DNA from: an uncultured Bacilli bacterium
Lineage (GTDB): Bacteria > Bacillota_I > Bacilli_A > RF39 > UBA660
Assembly (NCBI GenBank): GCA_947624135.1
Contig: CANQIV010000003.1
Span: forward strand, 1 to 44,422
Reading direction: 5' to 3'
DNA: 44,422 bases
The position numbers were made by a program, and so were the translations under genes. This document shows, one piece after another, positions 8,349 to 18,473 of the stretch; within the stretch, counting starts at the first letter, position 1, and every line of letters begins with the position of its first letter. Under the pieces are notes generated by a model. It did not search any database, was not told the DNA's origin, and saw only the letters and a list, made by a program, of their open reading frames with translations.

Positions 8349-11300
8349 ATGGACATAAAAATGCAAAAACTTATAGAAAAATTAAATTTATCAAGTGATT
8401 GTATAAATGAACTTAAAACAGGTAAATTAATTAAAATAGTTGGTAATAATACTAAAACAAAATATAATTTTTATATAGAAATTGATAATAATATTACAGT
8501 AGAAAGTTTTAAAGAATTTAAGGAAAAATTAAATGAATCTTTTAAAAATATAGAAAGTGTAAACATAGTTTTTAGCGTTCGTAATTTAACATACAATTTA
8601 ATAAATGATTATTATAAAATGATAATAGAATATTATTCAGAAGAAAGTACAATGCTTAAAAGTTTTAAAGATAATAAAGTAGAATATGAAAATAATATAT
8701 TAAATATATATGTAAATAATGTTGCTGAACAAAAAAAAATAGAAGAATATAAATTAAAAATAGAAGAATTTTTTTATAGATTAGGTTATAATAATATCAA
8801 TTTAAACATTATTAACTCTGATATTAATGAAAATGAAGAAGACTTCGAAATAAATACAGTAGATGTAGATTTATCAAATATAAATCAACAAAATAAAAAA
8901 GAAAATTATCAAGCAAATTGGAAAAAGAATTATACTCCTAAAAAAATAGAAACAGTTGATGATCCAAACGTAATATTAGGTAATGTGATAGATACTTATG
9001 TTTCTAGAATTGATTCAATAACAGGTAAAATACCTCTTATCGCAATCGATGCGGAAATATTTGGAATTGAAGTTAAAGAAACAAAAACAGATTTTAGAAT
9101 AATAACTTTAAAACTTACAGATAAAACTGATAGTATATTTGCTAAAATATTTGTAAATGGTGATGAAGAAACAAAAAGAATATCTAAATTACTTAAAGTA
9201 GGTAATTGGTATAAATTTAGAGGTTCAGTAAAAGATGACAAATATTCAAATGAAGATGTACTTAATATAAATGATATAAACATAAGTGAACATGTAGAAG
9301 AAAAATTAGTTGATGATGCTCCTATTAAAAGAGTCGAACTACATGCTCATACTATGATGAGTCAAATGGATGGTGTCACTAAACTTGATTTGGGTAAACA
9401 TACTTGTGAACTTGTATCAAGAGCAATCGATATGGGTTATAGGGGAGTAGCAATTACAGATCATAATGGTTGTCAAGCATTTCCAATCGCATATGGTATA
9501 ATAAATTCATATAATAAAAAAATAGAAGATCCAAAAGATCATTTTAAAGGTTTATATGGTACTGAACTTACACTTGTAGATGATACAGTAAATATAGTAG
9601 TAAGAACATGTGATACTCCACTTAATGGAACAACATATGTAGTATTTGATACAGAAACAACAGGATTTAATGCAGCAGGTGGAGATCAAATGATTGAAAT
9701 AGGTGCGGTTAAAATATGTGATGGAAGTATAATAGATAGATTCGATGAATTAATAGATCCTAAAAGACATATACCAGATAAAATAACAGAACTTACTAAT
9801 ATAACAGATGATATGGTAAAAGGTAAAGAAACAGAAGAAGAGGTAACTAAAAAATTCTTAAAATGGGCTGGAGATTTACCTATGGTAGCTCATAATGCTA
9901 AATTCGATATATCTTTTATAGAAATGTCAATGAAAAAATATAATTTAGGTGAATTTAAAAACACAGTAATAGATACATTAGAACTTTCAAGAACTCTCGA
10001 TCAAAGTTTTGCAAGACATAATCTATCCGCACTTGTAAAAAGATATAATGTACCTTGGGAAGAAGATGCACATCATAGAGCAGATTACGATGCAGAGGGT
10101 ACAGCTTTAGTATTTAGTAAAATGTTACAAAAATTAACTATACAAAATTTTAAAACAATACGTGATTTAGATAAATTAATATCTAAAGATGAAATATATA
10201 AATTTGGTAGAACATATCATTTTAATGCAATTGCAAAAAATAAAGTAGGTTTAAAAAATCTATTCAAAATAATTTCATTAGCAAACACTACTTATTTATA
10301 TAAAACACCTAGAATACTTAGAAGTAAATTAGAAGAATTAAGAGAAGGTTTACTTATAGGAAGCGGGTGCTACGAATCAGAGGTATTTATAGAAGCAAGA
10401 AGCAAAGATGGAGAAGAATTAACAAATATTATAAATTTTTATGATTATGTTGAGGTCCAACCACCAGAGGTATATAATCATTTAATACAAACAGGAGATT
10501 TTAAAGATGAAATAGAACTACAAAATCATATAAGAAAAATAGTAAATGCTACAAAAGAATCAGGAAAAATTATAGTAGCTACTGGAGATGTACATCATTT
10601 TACAAGAGAAGATAAAATATATCGAGAAATAATAATAAATCAAAAAGTACCTGGTGGAGGAAGACATCCACTAGCTAAAAATAGTATAACTAAAATACCT
10701 TCACAACACTTTCGTACTACTCGTGAAATGCTAGATGACTTTGAATTTTTAGGAGAAGATTTATCATACGAAATAGTTGTAGAGAATACTAATAAAGTTC
10801 TTGATATGGTAGAAGAAATAGAGGTAATAATAGATACAGGTGGTATTCCTTTTTCGCCACGTGTAAAAAGTGATGATGGAAATAGTTATTTGGATTGTCC
10901 AAGAGTTGTAACAGATCTTGTTTATGAAAAAGCAAAAGAATGGTATGGAGATCCACTACCACATAACATAGAAGGTAGAATAGCAACAGAACTTTATGGA
11001 GATATATTATATAAATATTGTAAAGAAAAATTAGAGAAAGAAAATTTAAATGAACAAGAATTAGAAGATAAAATATATTCTAATGTGCATGAAATTATAC
11101 TTAAAGGTTTCGATAATGTAAAGAAGAATTTAAGTGAATATTTAAAAGAAAAATGGACTGAAGAAGATGGAGAACTTAATGATAAATCATTAGAAAAAAA
11201 ATTAAAGAAAAATTTAGGTGGTATAATTGGAGGAGGATTCGATCCAATATATTTAATTGCTCAAAGATTAGTTAAACATTCAAATGATGATGGATATTTA

Positions 11301-13010
11301 GTAGGTTCACGTGGCTCCGTTGGATCAAGTTTTGTTGCAACCATGATGGGAATAACAGAGGTAAATCCACTACCTGCTCATTATCGTTGTTTAAATTGTA
11401 AGCATAGCATATTTAAAGATGATAATGGAAATGAACTTGGAGCAACTTATTCAAGTGGATTTGATTTACCAGATAAAAAATGTCCAAAATGTGGAGAACT
11501 CTTATATAAAGATGGACAGGATATGCCTTTTGCAACATTCTTAGGATTTAACGCAGATAAAGTACCAGATATAGACCTTAACTTTTCAGATTTAAATCAA
11601 GCTTCAGCTCATGAATATACAAAAGTATTATTCGGCGTAGATAATGTATATAGAGCTGGTACAATAGGTACAGTAGCCGATAAAACTGCGTATGGATTTG
11701 TAAAAGGATATTGCGAAGATAAAAATATAGTAATGCGTTCAGCTGAAATAGAAAGACTTGCAATTGGTTGTACGGGTGTAAAAAGAACCACTGGTCAACA
11801 TCCAGGAGGAATAGTAGTTGTACCAGATTATATGGAAGTTTCAGACTTTACCCCATTTCAATATCCTGCAGATGATCCTACAAGTGCTTGGAGAACAACT
11901 CATTTTGATTATCACGCAATAGATCAAGATTTACTTAAACTAGATATATTAGGACATTCAGATCCAACACAACTTCGTATGATACAAGATTTAACAGGAA
12001 TGGATATATTAACAGTACCTCTTGATGACAAAGAAACAATGAGTATATTTACAGATACTAGTGCTTTAGGAGTAACTAACGAACAAATCATGTGTCCAAC
12101 AGGAACACTTGGTATACCAGAATTTGGAACTCCATTTACAATAAATATGGTGTATGAAACAAAACCAACAACATTTGCAGAATTAATTAAAATATCAGGA
12201 CTTTCACACGGAACTGATGTTTGGTTAGGAAATGCACAAGAATTAATAAAAAATAACATAGTACCATTTAAAGAGGTTATAGGATGTCGTGATGATATAA
12301 TGGTATATCTTATGTACCATGGAGTTGAACCTATAAAAGCATTTAAAATAATGGAATTTGTACGTAAAGGAAGAGCCTCTAAAGATCCTGAAACATGGGC
12401 TTCTCATAAAGAAACTATGGAAAAAGCAGGAATAGAAAACTGGTTTATAGATTCATGTGGTAAAATAAAATACATGTTCCCTAAAGCTCATGCAGCCGCA
12501 TATGTAATAAGTGCATTTAGAATAGCGTGGTATAAAGTACATATGCCAGTATATTTTTACGCATCATGGTTAACTAGTAAAGCAACCGATGTAGATGTTG
12601 AAACAATGATAAAAGGATATGACGCTATAAAAGAAAAAATAATAGAAATACAAAATAAAGGTTACGATGCGACAAATAAAGAAATGGGACAACTTGAAAG
12701 TTTAAAAGTATGTTTAGAAGCAACCGCACGTGGTATTAAATTTTTACCAATTGATCTTGATAAAAGTAATTCATTGGAATGGGGAGTTAGAGATGATACA
12801 TCTATATATCCACCATTTTCAAGTATTGATGGATTAGGTGATACAGCTGCTAATAATATAGTAGAAGAAAGAGAGAAAAGACCATTTTTAAGCATAGAAG
12901 AGTTTCAACATAGAGCTAAAATATCAGCATCTTTATTAGAAAAAATGAAATCTATGGGAATTTTTGAAGGAATGAATGAGTCAAATCAATTAAGTTTATT
13001 TGATTTTTAA
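8349..13010 (+). CDS. polC: DNA polymerase III alpha subunit, PolC type
   Basis: The replicative DNA polymerase of low-GC Gram-positives, with built-in 3'-5' proofreading. At 1553 residues it is slightly longer than the usual ~1440. Domains in order: a divergent N-terminal region; an OB fold (about 210-315); a PHP domain beginning with HAHT (332-335), interrupted by the DEDD exonuclease (FDTETTG, Asp434 and Glu436, then HNAKFD and HHRADYD); a second PHP part; a Cys4 zinc site near 1015-1050 (CLNC...CPKC); the polymerase palm with PDIDLNF (about 1073-1079) and TGQHPGG; and a C-terminal HhH/tau-binding region. It is complete and has its own promoter. The slightly long N-terminus is the only oddity. 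Confidence 0.97.
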   Translation: MDIKMQKLIEKLNLSSDCINELKTGKLIKIVGNNTKTKYNFYIEIDNNITVESFKEFKEKLNESFKNIESVNIVFSVRNLTYNLINDYYKMIIEYYSEESTMLKSFKDNKVEYENNILNIYVNNVAEQKKIEEYKLKIEEFFYRLGYNNINLNIINSDINENEEDFEINTVDVDLSNINQQNKKENYQANWKKNYTPKKIETVDDPNVILGNVIDTYVSRIDSITGKIPLIAIDAEIFGIEVKETKTDFRIITLKLTDKTDSIFAKIFVNGDEETKRISKLLKVGNWYKFRGSVKDDKYSNEDVLNINDINISEHVEEKLVDDAPIKRVELHAHTMMSQMDGVTKLDLGKHTCELVSRAIDMGYRGVAITDHNGCQAFPIAYGIINSYNKKIEDPKDHFKGLYGTELTLVDDTVNIVVRTCDTPLNGTTYVVFDTETTGFNAAGGDQMIEIGAVKICDGSIIDRFDELIDPKRHIPDKITELTNITDDMVKGKETEEEVTKKFLKWAGDLPMVAHNAKFDISFIEMSMKKYNLGEFKNTVIDTLELSRTLDQSFARHNLSALVKRYNVPWEEDAHHRADYDAEGTALVFSKMLQKLTIQNFKTIRDLDKLISKDEIYKFGRTYHFNAIAKNKVGLKNLFKIISLANTTYLYKTPRILRSKLEELREGLLIGSGCYESEVFIEARSKDGEELTNIINFYDYVEVQPPEVYNHLIQTGDFKDEIELQNHIRKIVNATKESGKIIVATGDVHHFTREDKIYREIIINQKVPGGGRHPLAKNSITKIPSQHFRTTREMLDDFEFLGEDLSYEIVVENTNKVLDMVEEIEVIIDTGGIPFSPRVKSDDGNSYLDCPRVVTDLVYEKAKEWYGDPLPHNIEGRIATELYGDILYKYCKEKLEKENLNEQELEDKIYSNVHEIILKGFDNVKKNLSEYLKEKWTEEDGELNDKSLEKKLKKNLGGIIGGGFDPIYLIAQRLVKHSNDDGYLVGSRGSVGSSFVATMMGITEVNPLPAHYRCLNCKHSIFKDDNGNELGATYSSGFDLPDKKCPKCGELLYKDGQDMPFATFLGFNADKVPDIDLNFSDLNQASAHEYTKVLFGVDNVYRAGTIGTVADKTAYGFVKGYCEDKNIVMRSAEIERLAIGCTGVKRTTGQHPGGIVVVPDYMEVSDFTPFQYPADDPTSAWRTTHFDYHAIDQDLLKLDILGHSDPTQLRMIQDLTGMDILTVPLDDKETMSIFTDTSALGVTNEQIMCPTGTLGIPEFGTPFTINMVYETKPTTFAELIKISGLSHGTDVWLGNAQELIKNNIVPFKEVIGCRDDIMVYLMYHGVEPIKAFKIMEFVRKGRASKDPETWASHKETMEKAGIENWFIDSCGKIKYMFPKAHAAAYVISAFRIAWYKVHMPVYFYASWLTSKATDVDVETMIKGYDAIKEKIIEIQNKGYDATNKEMGQLESLKVCLEATARGIKFLPIDLDKSNSLEWGVRDDTSIYPPFSSIDGLGDTAANNIVEEREKRPFLSIEEFQHRAKISASLLEKMKSMGIFEGMNESNQLSLFDF

Positions 13011-13066
13011 AAAAATATATATTAAATTTTATGAAAATGTGTTAAAATTATAATGGAGGTAGAAAA

Positions 13067-13477
13067 ATGAAAAAAATAATTTTAGTGGCTTTACTAATGA
13101 CATTACTTGTTACAGGCTGTGGTAAAAAAGAAGATAAAGGAAACACAGATAAAAAAGATGAAAATGCTGTAAATGAAAAAGATCAAAATGTTAAAAGTTT
13201 TGAAGATCAAACAATAGAAGGTATATTAATAAGTGATTTTAATTTAAATTTTGTAGATAATATTACTGATATTTATGCAAAAGTTAAAAATACAACTGAA
13301 GAAGATAAAAGAGTAGAACAAATCAATATAGTTTTAACTGATAAAGACGGAAAAGAAGTTAACACAATGTTCTATCTTGGAAGAACAATAAAAGCAGGTG
13401 AAGAAATTCAAGTTCAATCTTCTATTACAGGAAATGTAGCCACATCAACAAAAGTAAATTATGAGATTCAATTTTAA
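13067..13477 (+). CDS. Lipoprotein with FxLYD-like domain
   Basis: A protein of 136 residues. A short hydrophobic signal ends in LVTGC, a lipobox, so Cys18 would be lipidated and the protein anchored on the outer face of the membrane. A Lys/Asp/Glu-rich linker (20-45) leads to a ~90-residue beta domain whose pattern (N-L-x-F...YAKVKNTT...INIVLTDKDGKE...AGEEIQVQSSI) resembles FxLYD domains, which are small Ig-like modules common in Gram-positive lipoproteins. GGAGGT precedes the start. No binding partner can be deduced. Confidence 0.8.
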   Translation: MKKIILVALLMTLLVTGCGKKEDKGNTDKKDENAVNEKDQNVKSFEDQTIEGILISDFNLNFVDNITDIYAKVKNTTEEDKRVEQINIVLTDKDGKEVNTMFYLGRTIKAGEEIQVQSSITGNVATSTKVNYEIQF

Positions 13478-13506
13478 GATTCAGAATTAATTCTGAATCT
13501 TTTTTG
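13477..13506 (+). terminator. Rho-independent terminator
   Basis: A perfect 10-bp stem AGATTCAGAA / TTCTGAATCT with a TTAA loop, followed by a T run, directly at the lipoprotein stop codon. Confidence 0.9.
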
Positions 13507-13516
13507 GGATTTAAGG

Positions 13517-13545
13517 TTGTAAAAATTTATATTAAGTGGTATTAT
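13517..13545 (+). promoter_or_regulatory. Conserved promoter of prepilin-like copy 2
   Basis: TTGTAA at 13517-13522 and TATTAT at 13540-13545, 17 bases apart. The same elements with nearly identical spacer sequence recur before copies 3, 4 and 5. Confidence 0.7.
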
Positions 13546-13553
13546 TAGTATAG

Positions 13554-13580
13554 ATAGAAGAGTAAGAGATAAGCTTCTAT
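13554..13580 (+). promoter_or_regulatory. 5'-UTR hairpin of copy 2
   Basis: ATAGAAG pairs with CTTCTAT across a 13-base loop, between the promoter and the GTGAAAGGA ribosome-binding site. The stem is invariant in four copies of the family while the loop changes in sequence and length, which suggests a structured leader. Confidence 0.55.
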
Positions 13581-13601
13581 TAGAGTGAAAGGAATGAAAA
13601 T

Positions 13602-15420
13602 ATGAAAGAGATAAAACAAACAAATATGAGTAGGGGGGGGGGTACTTTACACTAGAAAAGTAAAGGCATTCACCCTAATAGAACTTTTAGCTGTAATAGT
13701 AATATTAGCTATAATAGCAGTCATAGCTACTCCAATAATATTAGGAGTAATAAATGATTCAAAATATAAAGCATTTAAAATAAGTTTAAACAATATAGAA
13801 CACGCATATGAACTTTATGCTGCTCAAAATAATATTGAACCCGGAACAGAAATAGATATAAGTAAATTACCTCTTGATTCTAAAAATCTAAAAGGTAAAG
13901 TATTCTTAAATGAAGAAGGTAAAGTAGAATTAAAAGAGGTAACCGATGGGACATATAGTGCGGAAGGAACACTAGATGATTTAAGCATGCTTAAAGGAAC
14001 AGTAGAAGATTTGTCAGCAAATCGTTTAGATGTAGAAGCAACTCTAAGTTTAAAATCAAATAGTATAATAGTAACAGTAGAAACAAAAGAAGGATACCCA
14101 ACAAGTTATAGTTATCAAATAACAGGACCAGATGACTATAAAAAGGAAGCAAATAACTTAAAAGAAAGTAAATATACATTTGATAAATTAAATTTAAATA
14201 CAGAATATAGTATAAAAGTAACAGTAAAAAATAAAGCTAATTTAACAAAAGAAATAACAAAGACAATAAAAACAGAATTGGTGTTAGAACCAGAATTAGG
14301 AAATTTAATACCAGTAGTATATAAAAATAATAACTGGGTAGTAGTAGATACAACAAAAGATAAATGGTATGATTATGAAAATCAAGAATGGGCTAATGCA
14401 GTAATATTAAATGACGGGATAAATAAAATAGCAGGACAAGAATTAAATTTAGAAACAGATGTAAGAGCAATGTTTGTATGGATACCAAGATATGAATATA
14501 AAATAGAAGGACCATATGGAAAAGGTGGAGTAAGTGCAGAAAGTCCAGGAGAAATAGAGGTAAACTTTATATCAAAAGATGTTGTATATGAAAATACAAA
14601 TAATAGTGGATATAGAGTACACCCAGCATTTACATTTGACTCTCAAGAATTATCAGGAATATGGGTAGGAAAATTCGAAACAAGTCATACAACATTATCG
14701 TCATTAATAAGTAACAATCTAGGATGTAGTAATAATAATTGTGCTAATGCAGATGGACTTAGAATATTACCAAATGTAGAATCATTAAGATATAATAATA
14801 TATCAAATTCATTTTATGCAGCACAGTCAATGGATAATAGATTAAATATACCTGGGGATTTACACATGATGAAGAATAGTGAATGGGGAGTAGTAGCATA
14901 TCTATCACAAAGTAAATATGGAATAAATAAAGAAATTGCAGTAAACGATAGTAGTAGTTATCTAACAGGTGGAGGAGATTATGTAACAAATGTAGCCCAA
15001 TCAACAACAGAAAATATAACTGGGATATATGATATGAGTGGAGGTTCATATGAGATGGTGATGGCATATTATGAACCAGCATACCAAACAAATCCAGATT
15101 TAAATTTACAATGGGGTTCAAATGAATCTACGAATTGGGCAGAATTCACACAAAAAATAGATTCCAAATATTACGATAGTTATACAAGTACTACTCCAGA
15201 AGAAGCATGCGGTGGAGAGATATGTTATGGACATGCAATTTCAGAAACAACAGGATGGTATAGTGACTATATGCATTTTTGGTCTTCCACAAATCCATGG
15301 ATTGATCGTGGCGGTGGAAACTCTAACAATGTTTTTACTGGAATATTTGCGAGTGGTTTTAACTTTGGTGAAGAGCGAAGCTTTAATTCATTCCGTATAG
15401 TATTAACTCCAGTTGCATAA
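13602..15420 (+). CDS. Phase-variable prepilin-like surface protein, OFF (copy 2)
   Basis: The start ATG 13602, with AAAGGA upstream, is followed by ten G at codon 11. Translation then runs MKEIKQTNMSRGGGTLH and stops, so the gene is off as sequenced. Loss of one G would join the start to the large frame and give 605 residues. That product has a leader ending KVKA, a pilin helix (FTLIELLAVIVILAIIA), the stalk, one Ig-like module, and a lectin / formylglycine-enzyme-like C-terminal domain closely related to copy 1, ending in RGG...GIFASG...SFRIVL. It lacks the second Ig-like module of copies 1 and 4. The equivalent of the variable region is only mildly GC-enriched. An internal ATG at 13987 has no ribosome-binding site, so expression from it is unlikely. 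The gene is a phase-variable locus rather than a decayed one, as the rest of the frame is intact. Confidence 0.85.
13633..13642 (+). repeat. Poly-G tract, 10 G (frame off)
   Basis: A homopolymer of ten G within codons 11-14 of copy 2. Slipped-strand mispairing here changes the reading frame. Nine G would be in frame. Confidence 0.9.
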
Positions 15421-15556
15421 GCAAAAAACTTTTTTATTTAATAAATTAAGATATTTTTAAAGAGAATATAACTATTAAAAAAATATTTAAAATTTTTAAT
15501 AAAATTACAGTTTTTAAATATTTTAACAAAAAAATAAATAATAATATAAAAAAATA

Positions 15557-15585
15557 ATTACAGAAACTAAATTTCTGTAATTTTA
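15557..15585 (+). terminator. Hairpin, probable terminator downstream of copy 2
   Basis: A perfect 10-bp stem ATTACAGAAA / TTTCTGTAAT with a 5-base loop and a short T-rich tail. It lies 137 bases after the stop codon of copy 2, and the tail is weaker than in other terminators here. Confidence 0.5.
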
Positions 15586-15703
15586 ATATAACAAAAACAA
15601 AAATGTCATGCTTTGACATATCTAATTTAATATGGTATAAAAATTAAATAAATTAATTATTATATTTTCAATGACAATTAATTGTAAATATAAAGTAAAA
15701 ATA

Positions 15704-15732
15704 TTCTTTTTATTTAAAAATAATGTTATAAT
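15704..15732 (+). promoter_or_regulatory. Extended -10 promoter for ftsK
   Basis: TGTTATAAT is an extended -10 (TATAAT at 15727-15732), with a weak TTCTTT 17 bases upstream. Confidence 0.55.
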
Positions 15733-15764
15733 ATTAGTATGAATTATAGATGGAGCTGAAAGGT

Positions 15765-17963
15765 ATGACAAAGAAGAAAAAAAGAAAAGATGAGAATAAG
15801 GAACAAAGTGGATATGTGGTAGAACTTAAAGGAATATTCCTTTTGCTTGTAGCAATCATAGGTTTATGTCCTTTTGGTATAGTAGCCAATTTTATAAAAG
15901 GATTTTCATGCTTTTTATTTGGAACACTATGGGCAGTATTTTTAGTTTTTATAGGCGTAATAGGTTGCTATATAATAGTAAAAAGAAAATATCCTAAAAT
16001 ATTAACAGGTAAAACAGTAGGAATTTTTGTCATATTAGTAGGTATACTTACACTTTTACATATAAGTTATATTAATAATGAACAATTAAAAATTGATCCT
16101 AATAATTTTAAATTTATTGATGATTCTATAAAAGTAATTAAAGAAACTACAGATAATGTAATGAAAAGTATAAAAGACAGTGTATGGTGTGTTGAAACAG
16201 GTGGAGGAATAATTGGTGCGATATTTATAAGTCTATTTACTACACTTTTAACACTCAATGGTACTAAATTTATTTGTATTGCTTTAATAATATGTGGTTT
16301 AATAATTTATACAGGAGTATCATTATACGAGGTATTAAAAAATACTGGAGATAAGGTTAAAAATGTAGCAAATAAAGTTCATATTAACAAAGAAAAACAT
16401 ACTAAAGAACCAGATAAAGAAGAAAAAGAAGAAATAAAAGAGGTTATAGAAGACTTACCAGTAGAAGAAAAATCTGCACTCATAATGACACATAATGATG
16501 AAGGTGAGGTAATAAATAAAAAATATGTTTTCCCACCTCTCTCTCTTTTAAATAAATCAACAAAATCAGATGGTAAAGAAAATGATCTTGCAATAAAAAA
16601 TAATATTCCAATACTTATACAAGTTTTAAAAGATTTTGGTATTGAAGCTCATGTTGTAGATACCCATGTAGGCCCTGCAGTAACACAGTATGAACTTGAA
16701 ATAAAAGCTGGAACTAAAGTAAGTAAAATACTTAGTTTAAATAGGGAAATTGCTTTAGCTCTTGCAGCAAAAGATGTACGTATTCAAGCTCCTATTCCAG
16801 GTAAAAATACTATAGGTATAGAACTTCCTAATAAAAATATATCTATGGTATCTGTTCGCGAGGTATTAACTAGTGTACCTGCATCAAAATCAAATTCAAA
16901 ATTACTTGCTGTATTAGGTAGAGATATTATGGGTAATCCACAATGGATGGAAATAAATAAAACTCCACACCTTTTAGTAGCAGGTTCAACTGGTAGTGGT
17001 AAATCAGTATGTATAAATAGTATATTAGCATCTATTCTCATGCGTAGTAAACCAGATGAGGTAAAGTTAGTACTTGTGGATCCTAAAAAAGTAGAACTTT
17101 CAATATATAATGGTATTCCACATTTACTTGCTCCAGTTGTAACAGATCCAAAACGTGCGAATATTGCTTTAAAAAGAATTGTCTCAGAAATGGAAAGACG
17201 TTATGATGTCTTTGAGGACAGTAAAACTAAAAATATTGAAAGTTATAATGCTTATATAGATAAAAAGAATGAAGGACTTCCAGATAGTGAAAAAGAAAAA
17301 CATATGCCATTTATAGTAGTAATAATAGATGAACTTGCAGATTTGATGTTAGTTGCTGCAAAAGAGGTAGAAGATTCTATTATGCGTATAACACAGATGG
17401 CTCGTGCAGCTGGAATACATTTGATAGTAGCAACACAAAGACCATCTACAGATGTAATTACAGGAGTTGTTAAAGCAAATATTCCATCGCGTATATCTTT
17501 TGCTGTATCGAGTGGTATAGACTCAAGAACTATACTTGATATGACAGGCGCTGAAAAATTACTTGGAAAAGGTGATATGTTATTTTTACCACAAGGAACT
17601 AATTCACCTTTACGTATACAAGGAACTTTTATTTCAGAAGAAGAAACTAAAGCACTCGTAGATTTTGTATGTGCACAACAAAAAGCTCATTATGATGAAA
17701 CACTTACAATGGATGAAGAAGAAAAAGGTGCGACAACTATGACAGAAAATAAAGATGATTATGAAGAACCTTTATATAATGAAATAGTAGAATTTGTAAT
17801 TAGTCAAGGAAAGGCTAGCGCATCACTCCTTCAAAGAAGATTTCGTCTAGGATATAATAGGGCTGCAAGATGTATAGATTTACTTGAAGAAAGAGGAATT
17901 GTTGGACCTCCTAATGGAGCAAAACCTCGTGAGGTTTTAGCTAAAAATGAAGATCAAGAATAA
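15765..17963 (+). CDS. ftsK: DNA translocase FtsK/SpoIIIE
   Basis: A 732-residue motor that pumps chromosomal DNA through the division septum. The frame also has an ATG at 15750, but that lacks a ribosome-binding site. ATG 15765 has GGAG nine bases upstream and is chosen. The N-terminus is Lys-rich, followed by about four membrane segments (residues 25-190) and a charged linker. The motor has Walker A GSTGSGKS (407-414), Walker B VIIDELADL (Asp522) and ATQRPSTDVITG. A C-terminal winged-helix gamma domain (about 668-732, with SASLLQRRFRLGYNRAARCID) would read the KOPS-type orientation sequences. The length is typical for SpoIIIE-type proteins. Whether it acts in vegetative division or spore formation cannot be told from the sequence. 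Confidence 0.95.
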   Translation: MTKKKKRKDENKEQSGYVVELKGIFLLLVAIIGLCPFGIVANFIKGFSCFLFGTLWAVFLVFIGVIGCYIIVKRKYPKILTGKTVGIFVILVGILTLLHISYINNEQLKIDPNNFKFIDDSIKVIKETTDNVMKSIKDSVWCVETGGGIIGAIFISLFTTLLTLNGTKFICIALIICGLIIYTGVSLYEVLKNTGDKVKNVANKVHINKEKHTKEPDKEEKEEIKEVIEDLPVEEKSALIMTHNDEGEVINKKYVFPPLSLLNKSTKSDGKENDLAIKNNIPILIQVLKDFGIEAHVVDTHVGPAVTQYELEIKAGTKVSKILSLNREIALALAAKDVRIQAPIPGKNTIGIELPNKNISMVSVREVLTSVPASKSNSKLLAVLGRDIMGNPQWMEINKTPHLLVAGSTGSGKSVCINSILASILMRSKPDEVKLVLVDPKKVELSIYNGIPHLLAPVVTDPKRANIALKRIVSEMERRYDVFEDSKTKNIESYNAYIDKKNEGLPDSEKEKHMPFIVVIIDELADLMLVAAKEVEDSIMRITQMARAAGIHLIVATQRPSTDVITGVVKANIPSRISFAVSSGIDSRTILDMTGAEKLLGKGDMLFLPQGTNSPLRIQGTFISEEETKALVDFVCAQQKAHYDETLTMDEEEKGATTMTENKDDYEEPLYNEIVEFVISQGKASASLLQRRFRLGYNRAARCIDLLEERGIVGPPNGAKPREVLAKNEDQE

Positions 17964-18014
17964 TATTCGACAAAATAAAACTGCTTATTAAGTTACAATA
18001 AAAATGGTGATAAT

Positions 18015-18473
18015 ATGAAGAAGTATATGGTTACATTTTTAAGTGCTTTAATAATCGGTTTTTTTCTTGCTAATTTTTTTATAAAACAATATAAAAATAA
18101 TACAGGTATAAAAGTGGCTTTAAATAATGAAGAATTATATTTTATTCAATATGGAGTTTTTTCTAGTAAAGAAAGTATGGAAGAAAATACATTAGAATTA
18201 CAAAACTATGTATATAATATAGAAGACGATTTATATTATGTATATGTTGGAATAACTAAAGATAGTTCTATAGCAGATAAAATAGTAGATTATTATAAAA
18301 AATTAAATTATGAAACAATTATAAAAGAATTTAATATTCAAAATAAAGAATATTTAACATTACTAGATAATTATGATAAAGTTTTAAAAGATACAAATGA
18401 TGATACTGTTATTGCTTCCATTTTAAATCAAGCATTAATGAAATATGAGGAGGTAGTAATAAATGGGAGTTAA
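18015..18473 (+). CDS. Membrane-anchored SPOR-like protein
   Basis: A protein of 152 residues. One N-terminal membrane segment (about residues 5-24) is followed by an extracytoplasmic domain whose pattern YFIQYGVFSSKESMEEN...YYVYVGITKDSSIADKIVDYYKKLNYE (about 43-105) matches SPOR folds. In known members these bind denuded peptidoglycan at septa, as in SpoIIB. The last 11 bases overlap radC, so the two are probably co-transcribed. GGTGAT precedes the ATG. The placement after ftsK and before radC and mreCD is consistent with division or wall work. The SPOR assignment is by pattern only. Confidence 0.7.
   Translation: MKKYMVTFLSALIIGFFLANFFIKQYKNNTGIKVALNNEELYFIQYGVFSSKESMEENTLELQNYVYNIEDDLYYVYVGITKDSSIADKIVDYYKKLNYETIIKEFNIQNKEYLTLLDNYDKVLKDTNDDTVIASILNQALMKYEEVVINGS

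Larger units (their letters stand above)
15421..15749 (+). other. AT-rich intergenic region
   Basis: About 330 bases of extremely AT-rich sequence between prepilin copy 2 and ftsK. It holds one clear hairpin (15557-15581) and the ftsK promoter at its end. No coding potential was seen. Confidence 0.6.

Noticed and set aside
13987..15420. A gene starting at the internal ATG 13987 (and likewise at 41379 in copy 3)
   Set aside because: No ribosome-binding site precedes these ATGs and the frame continues upstream through the pilin helix to the poly-G. The ON copy has Val at this position, so the true start is the one before the G run.
15421..15749. A small RNA or origin in the AT-rich gap before ftsK
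   Set aside because: Apart from one hairpin and a promoter there is no repeated box or structured element to support either.
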